Below, in pieces: positions 27,246 through 35,313 of a stretch of DNA of 64,000 bases. Below the pieces are notes generated by a model. The model ran no database searches, had not been told where the DNA came from, and saw only the letters and a list, made by a program, of their open reading frames with translations. The stretch spans positions 561,275 to 625,274 of the forward strand of contig JAGLCJ010000003.1 of the NCBI GenBank assembly GCA_023146255.1, given 5' to 3'. Both the position numbers and the translations under genes were made by a program. Source of the stretch: Alcanivoracaceae bacterium (GTDB taxonomy: Bacteria; Pseudomonadota; Gammaproteobacteria; Pseudomonadales; Alcanivoracaceae). Positions within the stretch are counted from its first letter, which is position 1. Every line of letters begins with the position of its first letter.

Positions 27246-27271
27246 TATAATGCGCGCCACCTGATGAGGTG
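27246..27271 (+). promoter_or_regulatory. pyrD -10 element and leader hairpin covering the ribosome binding site
   Basis: TATAAT at 27246-27251 is followed, at the position expected for transcription start, by CACCT-GATG-AGGTG (27258-27271). The hairpin's right arm contains AGGTG, the only plausible Shine-Dalgarno for the ATG at 27277. Enteric pyrC and pyrD leaders use such a hairpin with CTP-sensitive start choice. Whether that happens here is inference. Confidence 0.5.
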
Positions 27272-27276
27272 CCGCC

Positions 27277-28278
27277 ATGCTCTATGAAGTAGCCCGCCCG
27301 TTTCTGTTTGCCCTTTCCGGGGAGCAATCCCACGATCTGACACTGGCCATGCTGCGCCGCGGTGCCGGGCATCTGTGGCCCGGCTGTGTGCCGGCCAAAC
27401 CGGTCAGGGTCATGGGCATTGATTTCCCCAATCCGGTCGGCCTTGCCGCCGGGCTCGACAAGAACGGCGACTGTATTCGCGGGCTGGCTGCGCTCGGCTT
27501 CGGTTTTCTTGAAATCGGCACGGTGACGCCACGTCCGCAGCCCGGCAACCCCAAACCCCGGTTATTCCGCTTGCCACCGGCAAGAGCGTTGATCAACCGC
27601 ATGGGATTCAACAATCAGGGCCTGGATTACCTCATGCGCTCGGTTGAGCAGAGTCGTTATGACGGTGTGCTTGGTATCAACATCGGTAAAAACTTCGACA
27701 CCCCGGTTGAGCGTGCGGTTGATGACTACCTGCTCTGCCTGCAGCGCGTGCATCAGGCGGCCACCTATGTGGTCGTGAATATCTCCTCGCCGAACACCCC
27801 TGGCCTGCGTACCTTGCAGCATGGTGATGCGTTGGAAACCCTGCTATCTACGCTGCGCGAAGCGCAGACCCGTCTGGATCAGAAAAGTGGTCGTCGGGTG
27901 CCGTTGCTGATCAAGATCGCCCCGGACAACGACGTTGAAGCCATGAATGCCATGGCGCAGTCCTTTATCCGTCATGAAATGGATGGCGTGATTGTTGGCA
28001 ACACCACGTTGTCGCGGGTCGGCGTCGAAGGGCTGCGGCATGGCAACGAGGCAGGCGGCCTGAGTGGCGCACCGCTGAAGCCGCTGGCCGACCAGGCACT
28101 GGATGCCATGGTCCGGGCGCTGGATGGCAAGCTGCCGGTAATCGGCGTGGGCGGAATTCTCAGCGGCGCGGATGTCGCGGACAAACAACGTCTCGGTGCC
28201 AGTCTGGTGCAGATATACAGCGGCTTGATTTATCGCGGCCCGGGCCTGATTGCCGAATCCGTGAAGGCATGGCGCTAA
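27277..28278 (+). CDS. pyrD: dihydroorotate dehydrogenase (quinone), class 2
   Basis: 333 residues. The N-terminal membrane-associated helix region (MLYEVARPFLFALSGEQSHD) is that of class 2 enzymes. The FMN barrel follows with NPVGLAAGLDKNGD, GFLEIGTVTPRPQPGNPKPR, the catalytic-Ser stretch VVNISSPNTPGLR, and VGNTTLSR. It oxidises dihydroorotate to orotate with quinone as acceptor, at the inner membrane. It is monocistronic, with its own promoter and a REP pair after the stop. Confidence 0.97.
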   Translation: MLYEVARPFLFALSGEQSHDLTLAMLRRGAGHLWPGCVPAKPVRVMGIDFPNPVGLAAGLDKNGDCIRGLAALGFGFLEIGTVTPRPQPGNPKPRLFRLPPARALINRMGFNNQGLDYLMRSVEQSRYDGVLGINIGKNFDTPVERAVDDYLLCLQRVHQAATYVVVNISSPNTPGLRTLQHGDALETLLSTLREAQTRLDQKSGRRVPLLIKIAPDNDVEAMNAMAQSFIRHEMDGVIVGNTTLSRVGVEGLRHGNEAGGLSGAPLKPLADQALDAMVRALDGKLPVIGVGGILSGADVADKQRLGASLVQIYSGLIYRGPGLIAESVKAWR

Positions 28279-28280
28279 CC

Positions 28281-28332
28281 TGTAGGAGCGGCTGATCAGC
28301 CGCGATTCGCCGTCGATCGACGGCTCCTACGA
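28281..28332. repeat. inverted pair of REP-like elements after pyrD
   Basis: GTAGGAGC (28282-28289) pairs with GCTCCTAC (28323-28330). Two smaller palindromes sit inside: GCGGCTGATCAGCCGC and CCGTCGATCGACGG. The whole can fold as a stem with two side hairpins. The head is shared with the REP at 2439-2466. It begins three bases after the pyrD stop. Confidence 0.75.
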
Positions 28333-28351
28333 GTTGTTCAGCGGTTCGCTT

Positions 28352-28379
28352 AAAAAGGAAAGGGCCCTGGAGGGGCCCT
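28352..28379 (-). terminator. rho-independent terminator of rmf
   Basis: On the reverse strand AGGGCCC-CTCCA-GGGCCCT is followed by TTCCTTTTT, about 50 bases after the rmf stop. Confidence 0.85.
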
Positions 28380-28430
28380 GTGTAGGCGCCGGAGCGCCCG
28401 GTTCCTCCTTACGGAGTCCTTGTGGCGGCG

Positions 28431-28637
28431 TTAAACAATGTCCTTCAGGTTGTGGACACTGGCAACGCCGACATAACCGTTGAGATGATCGACGCGGCCC
28501 TCACGCCAGCCGCTGATCCAGTTAAATCGGGGAGTGGTGGAACCAAAAGGGCAGATATCCTGGGATTTGCCTTGCAGACCTGCCTGGTAACCACGGGTGT
28601 AGGCACGGGTATCGCGATCTCTCTTCTGTCTTTTCAT
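28431..28637 (-). CDS. rmf: ribosome modulation factor
   Basis: 68 residues from the ATG at 28637, which follows AGAGGA by about eight bases. The open frame extends upstream, but the RMF family starts at MKRQKRDRDTRAYTRGYQAG. Also conserved are CPFG and WISGWREGR. RMF binds 70S ribosomes in stationary phase and drives 100S dimer formation. The E. coli protein is 55 residues; this one has an extra C-terminal tail of about 13 residues (HLNGYVGVASVHNLKDIV region). It has its own terminator. Confidence 0.93.
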   Translation of the reverse strand: MKRQKRDRDTRAYTRGYQAGLQGKSQDICPFGSTTPRFNWISGWREGRVDHLNGYVGVASVHNLKDIV

Positions 28638-28931
28638 CGAGTGTTTCCTCTCGTTTGGGGCGGTGGTGCTACACCGGAGTGTGGTGCCACCGGGGGACAT
28701 CAGGTTCGCTTTAACAGTTGGCGCAGGGCACAGCGGGCGATTCCATGGTCCGCCAAAGACCCCGACACAACCTCAGTATCGGAACCATGGCGGAGCCTGT
28801 CGAATATCGAGTTGCGATATACAGGCGTACCATTAGCAGCATGCTTCATATTGGCCGCCGTTGAGATAGTTGTCGCAACTGCTTGATATGATCTGTATCT
28901 GGTTGATTAGCAGCCTATTTGGAGATGGATT

Positions 28932-31043
28932 GTGGAAATGGTGATCACCTGTATGCCCGGTTTGGGCGAGTTGTTGCGCCGGGAGCTGATCACTTTGGGG
29001 GTTACGGCGGGTGAGGGCAGTGCTGCGGCATTGCAGGTCGATATATCTGTCGAACAGGCGCTGAGCATTTGCCTGCGTTCACGCATTGCCGAGCGCGTTC
29101 TGGTGCCGGTTGTCAGCGTCGAGGTGGGTCCCCACGAAGCCCCGGTTGCACTGGCGGCGGCACTATCTGCTGAGCATCTGACCGCTGCGCCGGCCCTGAA
29201 CGTCCATGCTGATCACGAGGCCGGGGTGCGCGGCGATAGCCGGGTCAGCGGCAGTGTCTTCGCCCGCTCCCTGAACAGGCCATTACCACTGAGTCGTGAG
29301 ACTCGTGGCGCGCTGTGCCTGCGTCTGTTGATCGGCGAACAGCGTTCGCGATTATTTGTTGACCTCTGTGGTGAGCCGCTCAGCCGCCGCGGCTATCGCC
29401 TGCAAGGTGGCGCAGCACCGCTGCGCGAGACGCTGGCAGCGGCCATGTTGCTGGCGGCGCAGTGGCAGCCGGACGAGGAAACCGGCCACTGGCCAGCGCT
29501 GGTGGACCCGTTCAGTGGCAGCGGAACGGTACTGATTGAGGCCGCCTTGCTGGCCAGCCGTCGAGCCCCGGGCTTGATGCGTGATGAGTTTGCCTTGCAT
29601 TACTGGAGCGAATTCAACCCGCAGCTCTGGCAGGCACTGCGGCAGCAGGCTGAGGCGGAAGTGGTTGTGCCGCAGGGGCTATCGCTAAAGGGGTTCGATG
29701 CCGATGACACGGTTCAGCGTCAGGCCCGGGCCAATGCCGAACGGGCCGGCGTCGCCAACCTGATTCATTTCGAGCGGCGTGAGCTCGGCCAGCTGAAGAA
29801 ACGCGATTTTCCCACTGCGGGCATGGTGGTGACCAACCCGCCCTGGGGTGAGAGGCTTGAGGATAAGGCCAGGGCCGGTTGGCTGATGAATGGTCTGGCC
29901 CATCTGCTCGCCAACGAAGCGAAGGGCTGGACCGCCACAGTGCTGGGCAGCGACGTTGAGGTGCTCGATCGTAGTGGCGCCGAAACGCTGGAGCAGTGGA
30001 AGGTGCTGAATGGCGCAGTGACCGGCTTTGTCCGACGTTTGCGGCCGGTGCGACGGGCACCGACGCGGCCGTTGCTCAGTGGTGAGCCGGCATTCGAATT
30101 GCCGCCGGAAGCGCAGGCTTTCGCCAACCGGCTGCGTAAAAACGGCAAGCAGCTGAAACGCTGGCTGGAAACCGAATCAGTACAGTGTTACCGGCTTTAT
30201 GACCGGGATTTACCAGAGTTCAATGTGTCGGTGGATGTCTACGCCGACAAGGTACTGGTGCAGGAATTCGCCGCGCCGAAAACGGTGGATGAAAAGGCCG
30301 CCGAGCACAGACGCATGCTGGCCGTATCGGCGGTGCGAGCGGTGATGGGAGCACATCGCGAGCAGGTTTTCCTGCGTACCCGGGCGCGACAAAAGGGCGC
30401 CAGTCAGTACCAGAAGCTGGGTCAGCGACGCGACCTGATGGTGGTGCAGGAAGGGAATGCCAGATTGCTGGTGGATCTTCGTGCCTATCTGGATACCGGG
30501 CTGTTTCTCGATCATCGACCGGTACGACTGCGCCTTGGTCAGGAGGCCACTGGCAAACGGTTTCTGAACCTGTTCGGGTATACCGGTGCGGCCACCATTC
30601 AGGCAGCAGTGGGTGGCGCCCGTCAGTCAGTGACGGTGGACGCTTCCAACAACTATCTGCAGTGGGCCGGCGAGAATCTGGCGCTGAACGGATTTTCCAC
30701 GTTGCGCCACCGTCTTGAACGTGGCGATGTGATGAGCTGGCTGGCGGATTGTCGCGAGCAATTCGATCTGGTGTTCTGTGATCCGCCAACCTTTTCCAAC
30801 AGCAAAAGTCGTGATGATTTCGTTGTCCAGCGCGATCATGTTGAGCTGATCCGGCGTATCATGCGTCGCCTTGAGCCGGGTGGAGTGCTGTATTTTTCCT
30901 GTAATTTCCGTCGTTTTGAGCTGGATGCGGAGATTCGGCGCTGGTATCAGGTAGAGGATCTGAGTCGTGGCAGCATTCCACCGGATTTTCAGCGCCATCA
31001 GGATATTCACCACCTGTTCTCGATCCGTCATGGAGAAGCCTGA
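28932..31043 (+). CDS. rlmL: fused 23S rRNA methyltransferase RlmKL (m2G2445 / m7G2069)
   Basis: 703 residues. The N-terminal THUMP-like region precedes the RlmL methyltransferase with the target-base motif TNPPWGERL (near residue 300). The second, RlmK, methyltransferase has NLFGYTGAATIQAAVGGA for AdoMet and CDPPTFSNSK. It modifies G2445 and G2069 of 23S rRNA in one polypeptide, as in gammaproteobacteria. GGAG (28921-28924) best fits the GTG at 28932; ATG at 28938 is the alternative. The stop overlaps the next gene's ATG by one base. The roughly 295-bp interval shared with rmf must hold both promoters; I see no clear repeat in it. Confidence 0.95.
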   Translation: MEMVITCMPGLGELLRRELITLGVTAGEGSAAALQVDISVEQALSICLRSRIAERVLVPVVSVEVGPHEAPVALAAALSAEHLTAAPALNVHADHEAGVRGDSRVSGSVFARSLNRPLPLSRETRGALCLRLLIGEQRSRLFVDLCGEPLSRRGYRLQGGAAPLRETLAAAMLLAAQWQPDEETGHWPALVDPFSGSGTVLIEAALLASRRAPGLMRDEFALHYWSEFNPQLWQALRQQAEAEVVVPQGLSLKGFDADDTVQRQARANAERAGVANLIHFERRELGQLKKRDFPTAGMVVTNPPWGERLEDKARAGWLMNGLAHLLANEAKGWTATVLGSDVEVLDRSGAETLEQWKVLNGAVTGFVRRLRPVRRAPTRPLLSGEPAFELPPEAQAFANRLRKNGKQLKRWLETESVQCYRLYDRDLPEFNVSVDVYADKVLVQEFAAPKTVDEKAAEHRRMLAVSAVRAVMGAHREQVFLRTRARQKGASQYQKLGQRRDLMVVQEGNARLLVDLRAYLDTGLFLDHRPVRLRLGQEATGKRFLNLFGYTGAATIQAAVGGARQSVTVDASNNYLQWAGENLALNGFSTLRHRLERGDVMSWLADCREQFDLVFCDPPTFSNSKSRDDFVVQRDHVELIRRIMRRLEPGGVLYFSCNFRRFELDAEIRRWYQVEDLSRGSIPPDFQRHQDIHHLFSIRHGEA

Positions 31044-31273
31044 TGCAGGCAGAGCTGCTGACCACTGCCGGCTGCCATCTCTGTGATCAGGCGTTGGCAG
31101 TGATCCAATACGCCGCGCCGACGCTGGAGCTGACGCTCACGGATATTGCCGAAGATGACGATCTGATTGCCCGATACGGCGAGAAAATCCCGGTTTTGCG
31201 GATGGCAAATACCGAGCTTTGCTGGCCCTTTGGCTTGCTTGACGTGCGTGCATTGGTGGGCGGTCAGCGATAA
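31043..31273 (+). CDS. glutaredoxin family (DUF836-like) thiol protein
   Basis: 76 residues. The thioredoxin-like start AELLTTAGCHLCDQALAVI has a CxxC pair (C11, C14) and the cis-Pro segment is KIPVLR. Such short glutaredoxin-like proteins commonly follow rlmKL. The ATG overlaps the rlmKL stop (TGATG), so it is coupled. Its last ten bases overlap the end of the convergent gene at 31264. Function is probably dithiol exchange; the partner is unknown. Confidence 0.85.
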   Translation: MQAELLTTAGCHLCDQALAVIQYAAPTLELTLTDIAEDDDLIARYGEKIPVLRMANTELCWPFGLLDVRALVGGQR

Positions 31274-31710
31274 ATCTTCTGGAACCCGCCCGGACTGAAG
31301 CCATTCATGCGTTTGTCGCCGACCAGAATGACCGGCACTCCTCTGGCGCCGAGCGCGTCGTACTCACGTTTGGCCCGGGGATCCTTCTCGATGTCGTACT
31401 CGACGAATGCAATCTTCTGGTTGCGAAAATACTCCCGCGCTTTCTTGCAGTAGCTACACCAGTCAGTTGAGTACATGACGACCTTGCTGGTGCGCCGGGC
31501 CGGGTTGTCAAAATTGATGTTCTTGACGCTTTCGTAGCTGACACTTTCGTAGGTATTGACCCGGATGGTGACACTTTCTGCTGTTTCCCGTTGCTCGGGA
31601 TTGTCACCGAAGTGGACCCGCCCCTCGGCATCGGTCCAGCGGTAGATTTCGGCGTGAGCAATCAGAGCCGACAGCAGCAGCGCCACAATGATGAGTGCGT
31701 GTTTCGGCAT
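31264..31710 (-). CDS. secreted DUF4124-glutaredoxin fusion protein
   Basis: 148 residues. A signal peptide (MPKHALIIVALLLSALIAHA) is followed directly by a DUF4124 segment EIYRWTDAEGRVHFGDNPE. After a linker comes a glutaredoxin-like domain with YSTDWCSYCKKAREYF and cis-Pro GVPVILVG. It should act in the periplasm as a thiol oxidoreductase. It is the last gene downstream of lexA-DUF1499-tatD and has a convergent 10-bp overlap with the other glutaredoxin-like gene. Confidence 0.87.
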   Translation of the reverse strand: MPKHALIIVALLLSALIAHAEIYRWTDAEGRVHFGDNPEQRETAESVTIRVNTYESVSYESVKNINFDNPARRTSKVVMYSTDWCSYCKKAREYFRNQKIAFVEYDIEKDPRAKREYDALGARGVPVILVGDKRMNGFSPGGFQKIYR

Positions 31711-31795
31711 GACTGTCCGGCCTGCTGCGAGGGATACAGGTAAGATTCTACATGCAGACGGCGTGATTGCCGATATCTGTAAGGCGGCTCCGCAC

Positions 31796-32587
31796 TCAGG
31801 GCTCTATGCGGAAGAAACGTAGCGCATTCTGCCAGGTCGCCTGAGCAATCTCGTCACTATCCCTGTTCATGGACAGGGCCAGCTGGGTCACCACCCAGGG
31901 TAACAATGATGGCTCATTGCGGCCGTTGACCGGCGGTTTGTGGTTCATATTACGTGGCAGCAACCAGGGTGCGTCGGTCTCGATCAGCAGTTTCGGCAGC
32001 GGGATATTGCCGACGATCCTCTGTAGCTCCAGCCCTCGGCGTTCGTCGCAAACCCAGCCGGTAATGCCAATGTGGCAGTCCAGATCGAGGCAGTCGAACA
32101 GTTCCTCGCGATTGCCGGTAAAGCAGTGCACCACCACATCACAGAGACGGTCACGCTGTTCGCGCAGGATCGGCAGGAAGCGTTCATGGGCATCGCGCTG
32201 ATGCAAAAAAACCGGCAGGCCCAGTTCCGCGGCCAGTGCCAGCTGTTCGCTGAAGGCTTTTTCCTGAATCGGTCGCGGTGAAAAATCGCGGTTGAAATCG
32301 AGACCGGCCTCACCAATGGCACGCACTTTCGGGTTGCCGGCCAGATGGCGCAGATCGTTCAGCGAGCTGGAGGAAAATTCCGAGGCATGATGCGGGTGGA
32401 TACCTGCGGTGCAATACAGGTCCGGGTGTTCTTCAGTCAGCGCCAGCGCGGCGGCGGAGCCTTCAACGCTGGTGCCGGTGATGATCTGCAGGGCGACGCC
32501 GGCTTCGCGCGCCCGTGCCAGCACAGCATCACGGTCAGCAGCGAAACGCTTGTCACCAAGATTGACGCCAATATCAGCAAGCGGCAT
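31796..32587 (-). CDS. tatD: TatD family metal-dependent DNase
   Basis: 263 residues. It begins LADIGVNLGDKRFAADRDAV, the form of E. coli TatD itself rather than the HxH start of YcfH/YjjV. Metal-site stretches are AGIHPHHASEF, IGEAGLDFNRD, VFLHQRDAHERF, VVHCFTGN and IETDAPWLLP. TatD is a 3'-5' exonuclease active on single-stranded DNA and RNA, with a proposed role in oxidative DNA repair. It starts 29 bp after the DUF1499 gene in the lexA-led strand. Confidence 0.93.
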   Translation of the reverse strand: MPLADIGVNLGDKRFAADRDAVLARAREAGVALQIITGTSVEGSAAALALTEEHPDLYCTAGIHPHHASEFSSSSLNDLRHLAGNPKVRAIGEAGLDFNRDFSPRPIQEKAFSEQLALAAELGLPVFLHQRDAHERFLPILREQRDRLCDVVVHCFTGNREELFDCLDLDCHIGITGWVCDERRGLELQRIVGNIPLPKLLIETDAPWLLPRNMNHKPPVNGRNEPSLLPWVVTQLALSMNRDSDEIAQATWQNALRFFRIEP

Positions 32588-32616
32588 GCAAGGTCCTGAA
32601 GATTCTGCGGCGGTAA

Positions 32617-33102
32617 TTATTCAGTGCTGACGGGTTCCGGGCTGGCCAGACGCTCGCGCAGCATCTCCACGCGGGAGCGGTTGGCGCCAAGATCGGAATA
32701 GCCGATTCGGGAAGCGGAGCGAACCTGAATGGTACCGTCCTCTTCAATCTCGAAGACGACATCATCGGTGAAGCGGAAAATGAGCGAGGTGAATTGCGCT
32801 TCGATGCGCTGCTCGGTGGTTGCCGTCCAGCTGACGCGGGGCAGGGAGTCCAGCACTGCGGTCAGTCTCTCGCGGGCCTGCTCGGCATTCTCGCCGCCCT
32901 TCAGTGGTGCGACCTGACGGTCCGGATCGCTGGCCTGACTGCTGACGCAGTTCGGGCTCTTCGGGCAGTCGGCAAGGTTAGCGGCCATTGCCGGATTGCC
33001 AGCCGTTGTTGCCGTGCCAATCAGCAGGGCGGCAATCAGAGGTGCTGCCTGACGTGCCGTCTGACGTGCAGACATGGGTGCTGCAGTTACTGCCCGTTTC
33101 AT
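32617..33102 (-). CDS. secreted DUF1499 domain protein
   Basis: 161 residues from the ATG at 33102. A GGAG nine bases upstream supports this start over a TTG further up that would overlap lexA. The N-terminus is a signal-like region (APLIAALLIGTATTAGNPAMA). The mature part has the family pattern CPKSPNCVSSQA, then FRFTDDVVFEIE and SASRIGYSDLGANRSRV. Function is unknown. It lies 20 bp after lexA and is therefore probably in its operon, where many relatives have sulA. Confidence 0.88.
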   Translation of the reverse strand: MKRAVTAAPMSARQTARQAAPLIAALLIGTATTAGNPAMAANLADCPKSPNCVSSQASDPDRQVAPLKGGENAEQARERLTAVLDSLPRVSWTATTEQRIEAQFTSLIFRFTDDVVFEIEEDGTIQVRSASRIGYSDLGANRSRVEMLRERLASPEPVSTE

Positions 33103-33122
33103 GAGTTTCGTCTCCGCTGTGA

Positions 33123-33731
33123 TCAACCGACATCGCGGATCAAGCCTACCACGATACCCTCGATCATAAGCTGGTCCGGGGAGACCCGGATCGGCTCAAA
33201 GGCGTCGTTGGCCGGCATCAGGGTAATGCTGGATTTGTTGATTTGCAGGGTTTTCACGGTGACATCTTCGTCAATTCTGGCCACTACAATCTGGCCGGAG
33301 CGCGCCATGTTGGTTTTCCGCACGGCGATCAGGTCGCCATCGAGGATGCCGGCGTCGCGCATACTGTCGCCCTGAACCCGCAGCAGATAGGTCGGCCGCT
33401 GATGGAACAGGCCCTGCGGGACTGGCACAGTGCGCTCGACGTTTTCGATCGCTTCAATCGGCAGGCCAGCGGCGACCTTGCCGACCAGCGGCATTTCATC
33501 GTCATTCCACTGTGCTGATTCGAGCAGCTGGATACCGCGGGAGCGGTCATTGTGGATGCGGATAAAGCCCTTGCGCTCGAGTGCCCGGAGGTGGTCTGAG
33601 GCGGCATTTTTTGACTGGAATCCCATCAGGTCGGCAATTTCCGCCCGGGTCGGGGCCATGCCGGTGTCCTGCAGGTGCTGGCGGATGCATTGAAGTACTT
33701 CGCGCTGGCGGTCGGTCAGGGCATCACTCAT
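33123..33731 (-). CDS. lexA: SOS repressor LexA
   Basis: 202 residues, the family's usual length. The winged helix spans residues 1-65 (LTDRQREVLQCI, MGFQSKNAASDHL). The autocleavage site is Ala88-Gly89 (VAAGLP), with catalytic Ser123 (GDSM) and Lys160 (VTVK). It represses DNA-damage genes until RecA filaments trigger self-cleavage. First gene of the leftward set lexA-DUF1499-tatD(-glutaredoxin). A one-mismatch SOS box lies 54 bp upstream. Confidence 0.97.
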   Translation of the reverse strand: MSDALTDRQREVLQCIRQHLQDTGMAPTRAEIADLMGFQSKNAASDHLRALERKGFIRIHNDRSRGIQLLESAQWNDDEMPLVGKVAAGLPIEAIENVERTVPVPQGLFHQRPTYLLRVQGDSMRDAGILDGDLIAVRKTNMARSGQIVVARIDEDVTVKTLQINKSSITLMPANDAFEPIRVSPDQLMIEGIVVGLIRDVG

Positions 33732-33785
33732 TGGTCTCTCCTTGCGTCGCTTCGTGGCGATCGAAAGCCGATGCTAACACGCGTA

Positions 33786-33801
33786 CTGTTCTTGTGGCCA
33801 G
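33786..33801. promoter_or_regulatory. candidate LexA box upstream of lexA
   Basis: CTGTTCTTGTGGCCAG fits CTGT-N8-ACAG with one mismatch (CCAG for ACAG). The site is placed for autoregulation of lexA and could also affect the divergent gene at 33930. Confidence 0.55.
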
Positions 33802-33929
33802 TGCCGGATGGCCAGATTGTGGATGCCGGTCAAACTGCAGAAATTGGCCAATACGGCGTTGCCCTGTTGTCGCCTCTTGCCTAGGATGGTCAGCTGTTCT
33901 GGTCAGTGTGGTTTAACGGAGTCGGGGTT

Positions 33930-34589
33930 ATGGAGCAGATCAATCGGGCCGAGTATCCGCTGGAGCGTATCCAGAGGTTGCTGTCGGGTATCCCGTTTTT
34001 CAATGAGGTCGCGAAGGAAAGCGAGCAGCAGCTGTCGCGCCTGCTTGAGTGCTCTGACATCATGCAGGCCAGGGCCAGCGAGGAAGTGATTCGTCAGGGC
34101 GACACTGATACCTATCTGTATTTTCTGCTCAAGGGCCAGCTGGCGGTGATGGCGCCTAATGGCGGCGGAAAACAGGTGCTCAACTATATTTCGCCCGGCG
34201 AAGTGTTTGGTGCCCTGGCGATGATTCGTGGCACCCCGCGCAGCGCTACCATTCGTGTGGACGAGGCGGCCAGAGAAGCAATTGTGGCGCGGCTGAACTA
34301 TGCCGATTTCAGCAATATCTCCGAATTCAACTATCTGTCACTGGCGACCAAGCTGGCGTTTTACCGCATGCTGGTGCACAACATCCGCTGGACGCTGGAA
34401 GTGAACAAGATGCAGAACCCGCAGCATGAGCTGGTGCCGAAGCTGCGTACTGTGCCGATCTTTACCGGCGCCAAGGGAACGGCGGAAGAGCTGGCGGCGT
34501 TGAATGATCAGGCCCACAAACTGGCGGATATTCTTTGCCTGTGGAATGAGTCGGCGCAGCCGGTGCGCAGCAATATGCAGACCACCTGA
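33930..34589 (+). CDS. single cyclic-nucleotide-binding domain protein without DNA-binding domain
   Basis: 219 residues. The cNMP fold (about 15-135) shows IPFFNEVAKESEQQLSRLL, IRQGDTDTYLYFLLKGQLAV and PGEVFGALAMIRGTPRSATI. The phosphate-binding cassette keeps the R-T/S-A order, so ligand binding is plausible. The C-terminal 80 residues are helical with no helix-turn-helix, so it is not a Crp-type regulator. GGAGTC precedes the ATG. It is divergent from lexA. Target unknown. Confidence 0.82.
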   Translation: MEQINRAEYPLERIQRLLSGIPFFNEVAKESEQQLSRLLECSDIMQARASEEVIRQGDTDTYLYFLLKGQLAVMAPNGGGKQVLNYISPGEVFGALAMIRGTPRSATIRVDEAAREAIVARLNYADFSNISEFNYLSLATKLAFYRMLVHNIRWTLEVNKMQNPQHELVPKLRTVPIFTGAKGTAEELAALNDQAHKLADILCLWNESAQPVRSNMQTT

Positions 34590-34613
34590 CAGGCTCTTTG
34601 ATGAAGTTGTTCA

Positions 34614-34648
34614 AACCAAGCGGGGCGCCAATGGCGCCCCGCTTGGTT
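34614..34648. terminator. bidirectional terminator
   Basis: Perfect 16-base arms AACCAAGCGGGGCGCC and complement around AAT, lying between two convergent genes. T residues flank only weakly. Confidence 0.8.
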
Positions 34649-34655
34649 GCAGTGT

Positions 34656-35096
34656 TCAGCTGCTCTGGTCAACCTTGACGGCGAGCACATCGCAATGGGC
34701 GCCAGGCACCAGCCCGCGGGCAGTGGAGCCCAGCAGCAGGGCAAGGCCACTGCGGGTGTGGCTGCCCACCACGATCAGGTCGGCGCCGAGCTGGTCGGCC
34801 TTTTCCCGAATGGTTTTCTCTATCGCCCCCAGCTCCACATGCACCTGCTCCGGGGTAATGCCGAAGCGCTCGGCATGTTCCAGCGCGGTCTTGCGGGCCT
34901 GATCCATCAGGCTGGCCTGCAGATCGGAAACATCCATCGGCACATCGGCGCCATAGGCCAGCGCCAGCGGTTCAATCACGTGGATCAGGTGCAGGCGGGC
35001 ACCCTTGGCGGCCACCGCGGCGGCCCGGGCCAGTACCCGGCCGGAGTCTTCACTGCAGTCTATGGCTACCAGCAGGGTACGGTACTCATTCTCCAT
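34656..35096 (-). CDS. universal stress protein (UspA family)
   Basis: 146 residues. It starts MENEYRTLLVAIDCSEDSGR with the conserved Asp of the family and ends with the ATP-binding signature G-x2-x-G-x9-G-S (VGSHTRSGLALLLGSTARGL). ATP binding is thus likely. Single-domain cytoplasmic stress protein. It is convergent with the cNMP-binding gene across a perfect hairpin and divergent from topA. Confidence 0.92.
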   Translation of the reverse strand: MENEYRTLLVAIDCSEDSGRVLARAAAVAAKGARLHLIHVIEPLALAYGADVPMDVSDLQASLMDQARKTALEHAERFGITPEQVHVELGAIEKTIREKADQLGADLIVVGSHTRSGLALLLGSTARGLVPGAHCDVLAVKVDQSS

Positions 35097-35222
35097 GTCT
35101 CGGGCTCCTGAATGCGATGTTGGCTGATTGTGGACCTGTCCTTCACGGCTGACAAATCAGGCTGACGGCTTACAACAGGGGGTTGCAGTCGGCCCCTTAA
35201 TCCGATTACTACTAAAAAAGGA

Positions 35223-35275
35223 GGCGGTCAGAGCTATTTCTTGACCGCCCCCGGTTGCTCCGCCTAAATAGGCGG
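35223..35275 (+). promoter_or_regulatory. two consecutive hairpins in the topA leader
   Basis: GGCGGTCA (35223-35230) pairs with TGACCGCC (35242-35249). CCGCCT-AAAT-AGGCGG follows (35260-35275). Neither is followed by a T-run and both lie within 90 bp of the topA start. They may be leader structures or a terminator remnant. The rest of the 217-bp interval shows no other clear element. Confidence 0.45.
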
Positions 35276-35313
35276 CCGCTGATGGCCCACCGCCCGGACA
35301 GGTTTCGTTCAAG

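Noticed and set aside
28422..28886. Plus-strand open frame opposite rmf
   Set aside because: The reverse strand encodes an unmistakable RMF with ribosome binding site and terminator.
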